Part shown: piece after piece, positions 49,601 to 60,823 of the stretch
Layout: every line of letters starts with the position of its first letter
Position numbering within the stretch: the stretch's first letter is position 1
From: Orthonyx spaldingii
Lineage: Eukaryota > Chordata > Aves > Passeriformes > Orthonychidae
DNA: 64,000 nucleotides
Assembly: GCA_013397795.1 (NCBI GenBank)
Contig: VZTJ01000078.1
Coordinates: 62,428 to 126,427, forward strand
Reading direction: 5' to 3'
Made by a program: the position numbers and the translations under genes
Notes under the pieces: model-generated
Told to the model about the DNA's origin: nothing
Database searches by the model: none
Seen by the model: only the letters and a program-made list of their open reading frames with translations

Positions 49601-52600
49601 ATATTATTTTTCTACAGCACCAAAAAGGAAGAATGAAGCTGCTTTCTCTGTAGTATTTATAAGCTTTCAACTAGATTAATGATTAGCACACAGAAATAGG
49701 ACTATGTTTGGACTGATCTGTAGCTTGTTGGTTTGAGTTCTGAGGGTTGGCATGAGACAAAGGAAAATTGGCAATTTATAAAACCATGCGTGATGTTGCT
49801 CTTGTTCCTTATTTGAAGAGGAGTACCATGTAATGTTACACACAAGTAGTAGGAGAAAAAATTGTGTATTTGTTGCACAAGTTACATAAGTTACAAAGGC
49901 ATGGCTAAGTCATTGATGGTCTTTCATTAAGACTAAATTCTACCCCAAATTTGGAGACCTGCAAAGGACAAAACTGTTTGTATGAGGGTTAGATTCCCAG
50001 TGTTCCAAGCTGCTGTAAATCCACATGCCAGAACTGGTGGCTGGCTCGTACCTCTGAACCCAGCAGTGCACAGAACATCCTGCCCTGGCAGCTGGGCTGC
50101 ACCAAGGGGCTGTGAGCTGGGGTCACTTGTGTGGCCTGACCCAAAGAGCCAGCCACTGCAGGAGCACTGCAGTGTCGCTTTGGGGTGCAGTTTGTGTCAC
50201 ACCGTGTGCTGCCAGTGCAGCACAGTCACTCGTGAGCGTGAGAGGCTGAACATCCTGGAGGAGTGCCAGGCTGGAGCTGGCTCTTGTTTTGTCTGTTTCC
50301 TTGGGTAGGTTGGAGTTCTTCATGCTTGACCTCTCACATTAAGTTTCTCTCTTCTCGATAAAACCCAGGGATAAGTCAGATTAATGACTTTGGTCTGTTT
50401 GTCCATTTTTGACAGGAAGCAATTATAGCTGGTGAATAATACGTTGTGTCCTATGTGTGCTTTTACTCTGTGTTTATGGTTACCAAAGGAGATTTCCACT
50501 CCACACACTTCCTTTCACTAAAGGAAGAACAGCCTGATGTGCAGTTAGCCCTTGCTGGTTTAGTCATTTCACTGCTGCAATATAGCACTTATTTATTTTA
50601 TCTGGATTTATTCCTTCTCTCCTCTGTTCTGATAGCTGAATACCTCCAGTTGTGTAGTTATGTTTCATTAACTGGCATTCAAGCTGTAAGTGTTCATGGA
50701 TTTAATGGAGAATCCAGTACTGAAAACAGAAGGGGCCTGTGTTCTTCTTACGGGCTGAGAGAATTCTGAGATAGCAGAGAGCATCATGCAGGAATTTGTA
50801 GGAACTGTTGTCTAGCCCAAGGGCTGGCAGTATGTCTGTATGACCGTGAGGCAAAAATTAGGGGTGTGGTTCCACAAACACTAAATCCTATGCAAAGCAA
50901 GAGGTATTTATACTTTTAAGGCTCTATCTACCATGAAATCCATGCAACTTTGGCAGCACGACATTGAACCTAAATCAGTGTGCCTTGAGCTGACACTGAG
51001 CACCCACAAAGCTGCTAAGCACCCATCAGTGGCTTGTCCACAAGAGGTTGTGATGGTGCATGGTACATTGTCTGGCACACTTGGGAATCTTACAATCCCT
51101 TGTAAAGTCCATGCAAACTTTGCAACCCAAAATTTCCAAAGGTTCCTAGCACTGCCAAATCTTCCATACTCATACTGTCATACACGCAGTCGGATGAGCA
51201 GAGGTTTGCACTGTATTAGATTTTATTATCCACACTACTGACACAATAATCAATAACCATCTTAGAAACGTGGTGCTGAATTAAACCTAGGACAGTGCTA
51301 CTTCCTGTACCTTCCTGAGCACTTCCAGGGAGCGTGTTCTCCACTGGGATGTGTGACACCACTGCACAACTCCACCAGAACCTGGTGGGGTGTGTGACAC
51401 CCCACAGCTGCTGTGTGGAGCCCAGGCCCTGCGAAGGCAGGGGGTGCATGAACACAGCTCTGTGCCTAAGCACGTGAGCAGCTCTGTGTGCACCAGTCAC
51501 ACATGGCACACACCAGAGTGTGTTACACACATGAGCTGCTCTGGCACTGCAAACAGCCCAGCCAGGATTTCAGCCCCTGCACCAGTGGCTGTCATTTAAA
51601 CAGGCTCCAACCACTTCAGTCTCTACTGGGTTTTTGTTTCCCTGCCTATGCATAAGTCAGCTAACCCACGATAAAAGCAGTAGTTTGTTAATTCATCCAC
51701 CCCACCCTGCCTCCCCTGGATGCTATAAACAGTGCTGAAAACAGCAGTAAGCGTTCAAATTGCTCTGGTTGAAAATCCACTTCTGCAAATTACTGGGAGT
51801 CTTTTAAACAGATAAATAATATTTCTTCTAAGTGCAAATCTGCTCTCTGGAGACAGAAAAGAAAGAGTGTAGAAATACGTAGGTCTGATTTTGTTTTCAG
51901 TGTCACCCTTAGCAAAGTTTCTGTGGAAAAATTCTAAAGCAGCTTGATGCCAACAGTTTGCATCAAGTGTGCTGTATTTGAAGCAATTGAGGTAATGTTT
52001 GAGATTCTGACAATCAGAAAAATAGGGTGGCATAATTATATTAAGATATCTGAGAGTGTCATGTACTTTGCAAGACTGAATTTTAAACTGTTGATTTAAA
52101 TTAATGAAGATTCAAGAGTTTATAGTTTGTTTATTGATTGAAATCAAATGCAGTCCATGTTTCTAACTAATTGAAAAGTATACTTGTGATAGAGAAAGTA
52201 TTTAATTTGGGCAGGCAAGCTACCAGACTTCCAAATAAAGATGATGAATTGCAAATTCTCAATCTTAATCCCTGTAGGCTGACAGTTACCCCTCGAAAAG
52301 CAACATTTGAGTGATATACTATAGCTGGTAATAGCACACAGCTGCAGAGTAGGAAATTCCATTGATATTTTGCAAAGCTTTTGTTTTGCCTCATTCATTT
52401 ATTTTTCAAAATTATACATACCTTATTTAGAATAAAGAACTTTTTTTTGCCGTTGTGAGTAGACTAGACCTTTAAAAAGCAGTTAGTTTGCCAAATGTAA
52501 AAATGCCTGGGCTCAGCTCTGAATTTACTTCACTTGCATGTAGCATTTTCAGAAGCACAAATGCGTGTGTAATTTTGCAACCTCTTCCCCCCTCCAAGAG

Positions 52601-54370
52601 TAAGGCACACATCTCTGTTATACATCTCAGCATTCAGCAGACAAGATCAAATGTAAAAAGGGTTTTTTCTCTCTCTGATATATAAAGCATGTGTCCAACA
52701 ACAGCAGCAAAATCAGTGCCAGAAGAAGTAGTCCATAGGGAAGCAGTAATTTGTGTGTCTGCACATTATTCTGTGTCTATGCACATATTAACCCTGGTAT
52801 ACAGTAAATTGTGTTACCATGGCAGCCCTCACATGGAAAGTTATATACTGGTAGGGTATCTCTAACAACCACCAATGAGGAATATGCATGTTCTGGCAAA
52901 TCAAGAAGGGTGTAGTTTCTTTCTGTGAGGAAACAATACACTATAATTAAGGATGGGAAAACCAGGTTGCAGAAATTATGAAAAAACACAGCATTTGCCC
53001 CAAATGTAAAAAGGAAAAAACAAAAAGCACTCAGACCTCCGTCTCTCCCTTTTCCCATGCATCAGCACCACCATGACTCCCAAGGGCTGGAGTACCGTAG
53101 CCTTTACTCAGACAAAGCTTCCATTAAAATCTTGTCTTATGGTTTTCATTCTGCATACTTTTCATTGAGGCTTTTACAGGGCACTTTGCTTACATTAGTT
53201 TTTGTGTCCAATTTTGAGACTGAACTTCTTTCTTTTTGATGAAGCTGGTTTGTCAAGGGTGAGCTGTTACAGTTCATCAACACTGCATGCTATCATATGC
53301 TGTGCTATATTTTTAGTTGTATATACAACTTTGCCAAACTTCAGCTTTATGGCTGACATTTTAAAGCAGATGCTATTTGCCTGAGTTGTTTCCTTTTTAA
53401 AATGCTTAAACAAAAAAAAGGTTCAACCACTTAGAGAAGTCATATCAGAGGAAAAATAGTTTTTAACTCCATTAGAAATATTCTGACCATTTCTCCACCA
53501 GAACATTTTGCACCTGCTGGTTTGAACTGGAGTCTCAACATTAGTGATACACAGATGATAGCACCACTCAAAGAGAAAGCACAGTAGAAATAAGAGACCA
53601 TGTCAGTGTTTCATGATGCAAAACTCAGCACTGAGTAAAGGGTCAGCAGTTTGCGTGAGCCATCAGTGGTTTAGAAAGAAGAAAAGAAAAAAGACATGAC
53701 AAGATAGACACTCCCAAGAGCTACAGGCTTGTTGTATTGGCTGAAGTTTAATGGAAAAGAGGTGCTCCTGTCAGCTGGTGTACTACATAATAATGTTAAC
53801 ACCACTACAAACAGGTCGTGGTTTATTGCTTCAATTTCTTATGTACTGGCAAGAGAATTAACAAGATTGATGCATTAGGATCCTAGATCTCAGTCAAATT
53901 AGGTGACTAAGAGGGTGATAAAAAAAAGCTTGTTCTTTGAAGGAGCACAGCTCCATCAGAAACTTGTTACATCCTAGCATCAGGCCATTTGATGAGCTGC
54001 TGATTTAACAGCACACTTAGCAGGCAGTAGTTACATTGAAAGGGACAACTACTTAATCAGTGCTTTAAAGATATTATGTTCAGAGTGATTTAAAGGGATA
54101 TTGTGCTTTAGTAAGTGTGCTGTGAGAATGAATATTTTCTGCATGAAGTGAATGCAAAAATGAGGTTGCAAGTGTCATTTATATTGTCAGTTTCTTTATT
54201 TGGACATATGTTGAAAAAAGAAAAAGCCAGTAAATACAAAATAAATACTAGCATTTTGAAAATATACTTACTGGAAGGAAATAGCCATCAGTGGAGGAGA
54301 ACAGGGGAAGAAAATAGCAGCTGTCACATTCCATGGATTTCCACAGTAGAGAAAGAGAGAAGATAATGAA
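46678..54370. other. Unique noncoding DNA (7.7 kb)
   Basis: No gene, CR1 or LTR recognised. Two slightly GC-richer stretches (about 50000-50300 and 51290-51600) contain repeated GTGTGACAC-type words and CAC/GTG-rich text, including a perfect 9-bp inverted repeat at 51385-51405, but no exon. The largest frames (about 108 codons) lie in these GC-richer parts, where stop codons are rarer. Confidence 0.5.
51341..51410. repeat. Short GTGTGACACC repeat with palindrome
   Basis: TGTGTGACACC occurs twice about 45 bp apart (near 51345 and at 51391). The second copy forms a perfect 9-bp inverted repeat, GTGGGGTGT, GTG spacer, ACACCCCAC (51385-51405). The intervening ACCAG...CTGGT is also self-complementary. 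Function is unknown and chance is possible. Confidence 0.6.
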
Positions 54371-54432
54371 GTATTGTAAAATAGAGGAGAAATAATAGGA
54401 GGTATTGTAAAATAGAGGAGAAATAATAGGAG
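54371..54432. repeat. 31-bp perfect tandem duplication
   Basis: GTATTGTAAAATAGAGG followed by AGAAATAATAGGAG is present twice in tandem (54371-54401 and 54402-54432) with no mismatch. It lies about 50 bp upstream of a CR1 end. Perfect identity indicates a recent event or an assembly duplication. Confidence 0.93.
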
Positions 54433-54483
54433 TAAAGGAAACAAAGTGCTTTGTTTCCACCATTGAGATCCTATAGCCTTAAG

Positions 54484-54718
54484 ATCAGACAGGGGAGATT
54501 CAGATTAGATATTAGAAAAAATTTTTTCACCGTTTGGGTGGTCAGGCATTGGAATAAGTTGTCCAGGTAGGTGGTGGAGTCACCTTGTTTGGAGGTGCTT
54601 AAGAGGTGTTGGGATCTGGCTCTGGGTGATGTGGTTTAGGGGTTACAGTGGTGGTGCTGGGTGGATGGTTGGACTGTGTGATCTTGAAGGTCTCTTCCAA
54701 CCCTGATGGTCCTATGAC
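54484..54718 (+). mobile_element. CR1 non-LTR retrotransposon, 3' end
   Basis: About 235 bp of plus-strand CR1, 5'-truncated. TTAGATATTAGAAAAAATTT corresponds to the ORF2 C-terminal stretch also seen near 15.74 kb. It is followed by a GTGGTTTAGGGGTTACAGTG-type segment and the 3' end TGATCTTGAAGGTCTCTTCC AACCC, GATGGTCCTATGA. The 3' untranslated sequence differs from the copies at 15.6 and 37 kb, so it belongs to a different CR1 subfamily. It looks less decayed than the 37-kb copy. Confidence 0.92.
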
Positions 54719-55325
54719 TTGGGAGATTTCCCTCATCACCATGAATGTATCCAGGAATGCTGACCAGCTCTCAACACCTGCCTTGTGCAACAAGTGTCTC
54801 AAGGAATAAATCCTCTTTACCTTCCCAAACAAGGGCAAACCAGCTTGGTACAGAGGGAGCTGTCAGCACTCTGAGATTTGACACTGCATTTTGTGTCTGA
54901 TAAATGTCTGTGGGGAATCAGCATGAGAACTGCTTCCTGAAGCACCATGGACAACATTTAAAATAACACACAGGGAAAAGAGTGAGGTAGCAGTATTTGG
55001 AGTATCTGACACCGGAGGATGGCTGAGGTAAAGGGTGTTTAATGCCCAGTGACAGATTCAAGCCTGACATGACCACAGCTTTTACACAGACTGAAGTTTT
55101 GGGCTGGTGACTGTACTCTGTAGCTCACCTGCCTCAGTACACCAGAATGTGCAGACCAGAACCCCTTCATGCCCCAGGGCCCACATGTCTGAGGCTCTGA
55201 TTTAAGTCCCCACAACCTGCTGCAATTATCCACCTTTTCATTCTCCCTGGTTCTTCCCAGTAATACCTGGACACTGCTGGGGCACTGTGTGCAGGCAGCA
55301 GAGCCTGGGGCCTAGCACCAGGATC
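54719..55325. other. Unique noncoding DNA between CR1 and LTR
   Basis: No gene or repeat is recognised. A 79-codon minus-strand frame (54599-54838) begins here and runs into the CR1, and it has no domain. GC content is somewhat higher near 55250-55325. Confidence 0.5.
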
Positions 55326-55330
55326 CCATG
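55326..55330. repeat. Target-site duplication, left copy
   Basis: CCATG immediately before TGTAGTGGTTTGAG, identical to 56818-56822. Confidence 0.75.
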
Positions 55331-55465
55331 TGTAGTGGTTTGAGTTTGTTCACTTGAGTTTTTGGCTAAACGCCAGCACACTTACTAGATTTTATTTAAT
55401 TTTGTTGTGAGATAAGGATTAGGAGTAGGTAAAGCAGGCTCAAACTTTAAAGAGTATAAAGAAAG

Positions 55466-55471
55466 TTTATT
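55466..55471 (-). terminator. LTR polyadenylation signal AATAAA (minus strand)
   Basis: Plus-strand TTTATT is AATAAA on the minus strand, about 135 bp before the minus-strand end of the LTR. It is the main basis for orienting the element. Confidence 0.5.
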
Positions 55472-55816
55472 AACAGACCTAAAAGGAAGGAAAAAACTTA
55501 AGAACCAGAACAAAACCGTCAGAACACTTTTGCTCTTCCCACCTCTCCATTTTTCAATGACAATACAAAAAAACAACACTTTGACTTTCAGTCAGTTTAC
55601 CACTTTTAAATTAGTCTTTCTTCAGTCATTTAGGGAGAGGAGTTTTCTCCTGCTTTACCATGTTGCCTTCTCCACAAGAAATACAGTTCTTATGGTTTTC
55701 AGCTTCACAACTAGCAGCCGCCCAAGAGAAAAAGATCTCTGCTTGTTGTGGAACGTCCCTCCTACACCAGTAGCTTTCCCACTGCTACTACGGTGGGTTA
55801 TGACAGTTCATGGGGT

Positions 55817-56546
55817 NNNNNNNNNNNNNNNNNNNNNNNNNNNNNNNNNNNNNNNNNNNNNNNNNNNNNNNNNNNNNNNNNNNNNNNNNNNNNNNNNNNN
55901 NNNNNNNNNNNNNNNNNNNNNNNNNNNNNNNNNNNNNNNNNNNNNNNNNNNNNNNNNNNNNNNNNNNNNNNNNNNNNNNNNNNNNNNNNNNNNNNNNNNN
56001 NNNNNNNNNNNNNNNNNNNNNNNNNNNNNNNNNNNNNNNNNNNNNNNNNNNNNNNNNNNNNNNNNNNNNNNNNNNNNNNNNNNNNNNNNNNNNNNNNNNN
56101 NNNNNNNNNNNNNNNNNNNNNNNNNNNNNNNNNNNNNNNNNNNNNNNNNNNNNNNNNNNNNNNNNNNNNNNNNNNNNNNNNNNNNNNNNNNNNNNNNNNN
56201 NNNNNNNNNNNNNNNNNNNNNNNNNNNNNNNNNNNNNNNNNNNNNNNNNNNNNNNNNNNNNNNNNNNNNNNNNNNNNNNNNNNNNNNNNNNNNNNNNNNN
56301 NNNNNNNNNNNNNNNNNNNNNNNNNNNNNNNNNNNNNNNNNNNNNNNNNNNNNNNNNNNNNNNNNNNNNNNNNNNNNNNNNNNNNNNNNNNNNNNNNNNN
56401 NNNNNNNNNNNNNNNNNNNNNNNNNNNNNNNNNNNNNNNNNNNNNNNNNNNNNNNNNNNNNNNNNNNNNNNNNNNNNNNNNNNNNNNNNNNNNNNNNNNN
56501 NNNNNNNNNNNNNNNNNNNNNNNNNNNNNNNNNNNNNNNNNNNNNN
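55817..56546. other. 730-base N gap
   Basis: 730 undetermined bases inside the LTR. The length may be an estimate. Long open frames spanning it exist only because N codons do not read as stops. Confidence 0.99.
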
Positions 56547-56817
56547 AAGGGCAAGGGCCCAGCCTTACCAGAGAGAGAGAAGCACAGGACTTGCTTCTCT
56601 CGCAGCAACAGGACAGGAAAAGAGGGTTTTTTCTCAGGTGTATCTCTCTTGAATATGGTTTTTTCCCTGGAGGCGGAACAACTTTTAATTGGATTATACA
56701 CCCATCAATACTCAAAACTAGCTGGTCACTGGCTCTGTTTCCCAGGAAGCAAGGTGCACTACTTCCTGCACCATAGGTCACTTGAAAGACTGACCCTTCC
56801 TGGGTAAACCCACGACA

Positions 56818-56822
56818 CCATG
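56818..56822. repeat. Target-site duplication, right copy
   Basis: CCATG directly after ...CCCACGACA, matching 55326-55330. Confidence 0.75.
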
Positions 56823-59800
56823 GAGTCTGGCATCCTAGGATGTTGGAGTGGAGTTTTTCCTCAGCACTGAATTCACCAAATTTTCAAAATAGCCATATCT
56901 TTAAGGTCTATCACAGAGAGCACAAATATAAAGGAGAGAAAATAAAAACAGGCTTTGGTTAGGGCAGGGGAGTTATTCATTTTGTTGGGGAGAAAATGAG
57001 GCAAGGTAGAGTCATTAGCAGTGCTCCTTACGAAAGCAGGAGTTTCTTGGGAAATTGCAGTGCCATTGACTAGAATACATGGAGCACAAAAGGGAGATAT
57101 AATAAGAGGAAAGCAGTTATGCGCCTAAGCCCTGAAATGTAGCATTACATCCATCCTGAGCGGTAATCATTCCTGTCATTACTAAGCTGTACGATCACTC
57201 AGTCCTAGCATGGTAGAAATCCAGGAGCTCAACACATCAGTCAGGTAGCTTTTCATAACTCTCTGCTTCTGTGGCTCAGCTGGAGTTCAAAAAAAGCCTC
57301 AGATAGTGGCAATCACTCTTATGGCTGCTAGCAAAGCTTGTAAATAATAACTCATAAACCTTCTTAATTGAAATAAATTAAATTTTATTTTCATTACTGC
57401 TTTGCAGAGTTATCTGAAAGTGCATTGTTTCTTGTTCGGGAACTGATGCATTGGTACTTGCAGAAATTTTGGGAACAAATTATATACGTTATAACACAGA
57501 GTTCTATCTTCTTTTAAGTCACCTCTGGTGTCCCCCTCAATTGCCACCCTTGTGGTTTGTTGTTTGTGTGTATGGTCTGTGTTACACACCTGAACCACGT
57601 GTGTGCAGCTTGTGTGACAGAGGCAGCAGGTGTCACACTGCCAGAGTGAGGAGGACAGCAGTGAGGGGAGCTGGCTGCCTGAGCAGGGTACAAGGATGTG
57701 CCTGCACGAGAGATGGGCAGCAGAACAGAATTCGACAGGATGGAGGTTTGACCACCATACTGTCTATGCACAGCTACTAATGACTTTACCAGTCTTACTT
57801 TTGAAATGATGTCTTGTTCACTGCCATAGAAACCATTCAAATTATTCCTAGTACTGCCTTACAGAACCAGGACATGATATACTGGCTTGGAGAAAAGGTC
57901 CTGCACTCTATCTGTGAAGCAGCCAGTGAAACAGGAAAGTAAATATTTGAGTTATTTACCACAAAGTTTGACAAACTGCAGAACCTTCTGACATCCTTAG
58001 AGGATAAAAAACTCTGACAATCCCTGCCAAAAAGACAGCCTTGGAGAACAAGATGGAAAATCATATGTTTTGCTGAAAGATTAAAAGTAAAACTGACAGA
58101 AAAAGTACTGCATAATGGTGCAAATAATTGAGGATTTCTCCCAAAAGATGCAGAGGTTCTTAAAAATAGCTTGAACTGCTGAGATGACCTTAAGATTACT
58201 GGCACCACAGAGCCATAGACTTGCCCCCGTTAATTTCTGTGTCCAGTCTTTGCTCTCATATTGTCCGAGAGCACATCCCAGACAACAAATATACTTAAAG
58301 AATTCAAATACTCAGGAATTCATTCCAGCTGTGGATATACAACCATGTATCTTCATTGTCACTATTTATTACCAAAAATATAAAAACTTCTTTCCTCTCC
58401 ACATGAAAACCTAATTTCTGTATTTCCACTAAAGCTTTTTTCCCTAATAAGGATTATTCTTCCTTACTTAGAGAGCATAAGTGAATCATCTGCTGACCTT
58501 CTGTGGCATAACCTAGACAGATGGAGTTTCTGAAGTATCCAACAGCAGAATGGGTTCTGCAGTCCTGAAATCTTTGCAAAAATGTTTCTGGATCATTTCC
58601 AGCTTGTCAACAAGCTCCTAAAATGTGTGGATTGAATACTTAGAACTTTACACTGTGTCAGAGGGCAATTTACTAATTTTCTATTTTATGTCATGTTCTC
58701 AGAGGAAGCATTAATGAATATCCTGGCTGTATCTATCCTTATCTGCTGTACATGCAGCACAGCTCAGTTTCCCAGTCACCAGAATGTAGAGGTCAGGCAG
58801 GCATCTGCTCCAAACACCTGCACCCCAAAACATCTGCCCTCAGGAACCAGATGTGCCTGCCCATCTGGTGATAGACACAGCGTGCCTATTCTTTTTTGAG
58901 TGAGACTCCTGTCCATCTTATGCCATGTACTAGGAAGAGATCATTTACATTTTCCTTTCTGATTTGTAGATCAAGAACACTAAAATGACTGCTCACCTAG
59001 AGAAGGAAATGGTACTGAACCTCATCCCTATAAATGTTTTCCATCTTGGATGCTTGTCATCACCACAAATAACTTTAGAGGGCCTGACCATCTGTGGAAG
59101 CTGGGAATCTGAACTTAAGTCTTAATAATGCTTCGTAAAGGCAAAGATGGGCACCTCAGAAGGGTGTGCACTGAGAAAATTTACTTATGCCAGCCCTCAA
59201 CTGAGACTGTCAAGAACATGTCTGAGGTCCCCAAGGTGGTGGGAAGCATTCTGTGCTTCAAGCAAGTCCTATATAATTTTATTCTATCCTCTATATAATT
59301 TTATTCTATCCTTTCCAAAGATAATCTAATGTAATATGTCTGAAAATTGTTGGGAGTGCAGACTAGAAGTCCTCTCCCTATTTAGGGTATCTGAGTCATG
59401 CATGTTTCAGTTCTCTTCCTTTGGAACAGGGAATTGGAAATGTTTTCCTGCACAGAGTTGCAAGTTTCGTTTTAAGAGTGGGGAGTCCCAGAGCCCAGAA
59501 GAGCCACTGGTACTCTTGCAAGATGGGAGAGAGGGGTTTAAATTCCATTTCCTGAAAGGCAGTTTAGCCTGGACCTTCTGCGTGCTGTGCCAGAGGCTGA
59601 GCAGAGCCGGGGAGATGGACACCACCACCCAGCTGAAGGAAAGCTGCCCTCTCTGCTGAGCTTTGTGTGCAGCCCATTTGCATCTGTGCACACTCAGCTT
59701 GGGTTGGGTGTCTGGCTCCAGCTCCTGCAGTGATTTGGACTGTGGTCTGACAAATTGGAGAGCCCCTAAGCAGAGGAGGCACCAACTTACTGAGCTGTTC

Positions 59801-60783
59801 TGGGACAGCAACACTTCTTGACAGGCAAGTTAAATGCCTATGGACTTTAGAAATGCAAATTTAGATATCTGGGGACTCCAGCTAGGCTTTATGTAGGACG
59901 TTTTAGGAATTATGCTCTTCTACATAAGTGCCTAAATTCCACCCATGTTCCACTTCAGGCTTATTAGTCCCTCTGTGGATTTAGGCCTGGGAAAATAAAA
60001 GGCAGGATGCAAGAACCACTAGACTGTACTTAATAATGAATCTCTGAACAGAGAACACACAGGCTTTGGTTTGAGGTCCAGCCAAAATTGGAGTAAAATA
60101 AGAAGAAAAAACACATGTCTTTGGGGATTGCAAATCAGCAAATTGGTGCTGAATAGAAAGAGAGCAATAGAAGAAGCAGCTGAGAGAGAGGAGAAACCAG
60201 GGACTTAATAAAAATTGTCCATTCTCTCAAAATCATTACCAACATTTTCTACAAGTGTGGGCTATTAAAATACACACACTCAAAGATGTTCCTTTTTGTT
60301 TGGTTTGGTAGTGATCTTGAAATTGCAATTTTTATGCATGATGAATGCCTAGCTAGAAACTGCCTTGTGACATTGAAATACTTCACACCTGGATTTCACA
60401 TATATTTCTTTATACAGCTGCTTTCCACCAGAATAGCTAATGAGGTGAAAAGTTGGAACCTCCTCTCCAGTTAGTTTTATATTGTGCAAGGAAGGGAGTT
60501 TCCCAATCCAATGGAAAGAGGGGCCACGGTCACAGCAAGGTCACAAGCAATGTCCACCTACAGTTTGGAATGAAGCAGTTATAATCCAGCCATAAATGCC
60601 CAGCTAAAGTTTTCCATCTGGAAATGGTCATCTACAGTGTGTTTTTACCCACTCTATACCGTTCCTGAATGTTGATGCCTGCAACTATGGCTGGTAGCCT
60701 GCTTGTGCTGAACTGGGGCTGGGAACATCCAAGGGTGACCTTCCCACCAATCCCCATCTCCCCATGTCTTTTCAATCTAGTGA
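56823..60783. other. Unique noncoding DNA
   Basis: No gene or transposon recognised. An inverted repeat GTGTGACA (57612-57619) and TGTCACAC (57631-57638) sits in a GTG/CAC-rich segment resembling those near 50.2 and 51.35 kb. The largest frames are 135 codons (59407-59814 minus) and 123 codons (57837-58208 minus), with no domains. Confidence 0.5.
59269..59312. repeat. 22-bp perfect tandem duplication
   Basis: CTATATAATTTTATTCTATC plus CT occurs twice head to tail (59269-59290 and 59291-59312) without mismatch. Confidence 0.95.

Positions 60784-60822
<39 letters not shown>
60784..60822. repeat. (AAT)13 microsatellite
   Basis: Thirteen uninterrupted AAT triplets (39 bp). An uninterrupted array this long is probably polymorphic. 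The run of leucines in the minus-strand frame across it is a composition artefact. Confidence 0.97.

Positions 60823-60823
<1 letters not shown>

Larger units (their letters stand above)
55331..56817 (-). mobile_element. LTR of an endogenous retrovirus, probably ERVL-like, interrupted by a gap
   Basis: The segment starts TGTAGTGGTTTGAG and ends ACCCACGACA, giving TG...CA ends on either strand. It is flanked by perfect 5-bp duplications CCATG, the size usual for ERVL integrations. I place it on the minus strand because that strand has AATAAA (plus TTTATT, 55466-55471) about 135 bp before its 3' end, ending AACCACTACA, as expected for R-U5. A 730-base gap removes the middle, so I cannot tell a long solo LTR from a short internal-deleted provirus. 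No coding sequence is visible in the about 757 known bases. Confidence 0.75.

Noticed and set aside
55530..56807. 425-codon open frame on the plus strand, and similar frames on both strands
   Set aside because: Most of each frame is the N gap, which cannot yield stop codons. The known ends are LTR sequence.
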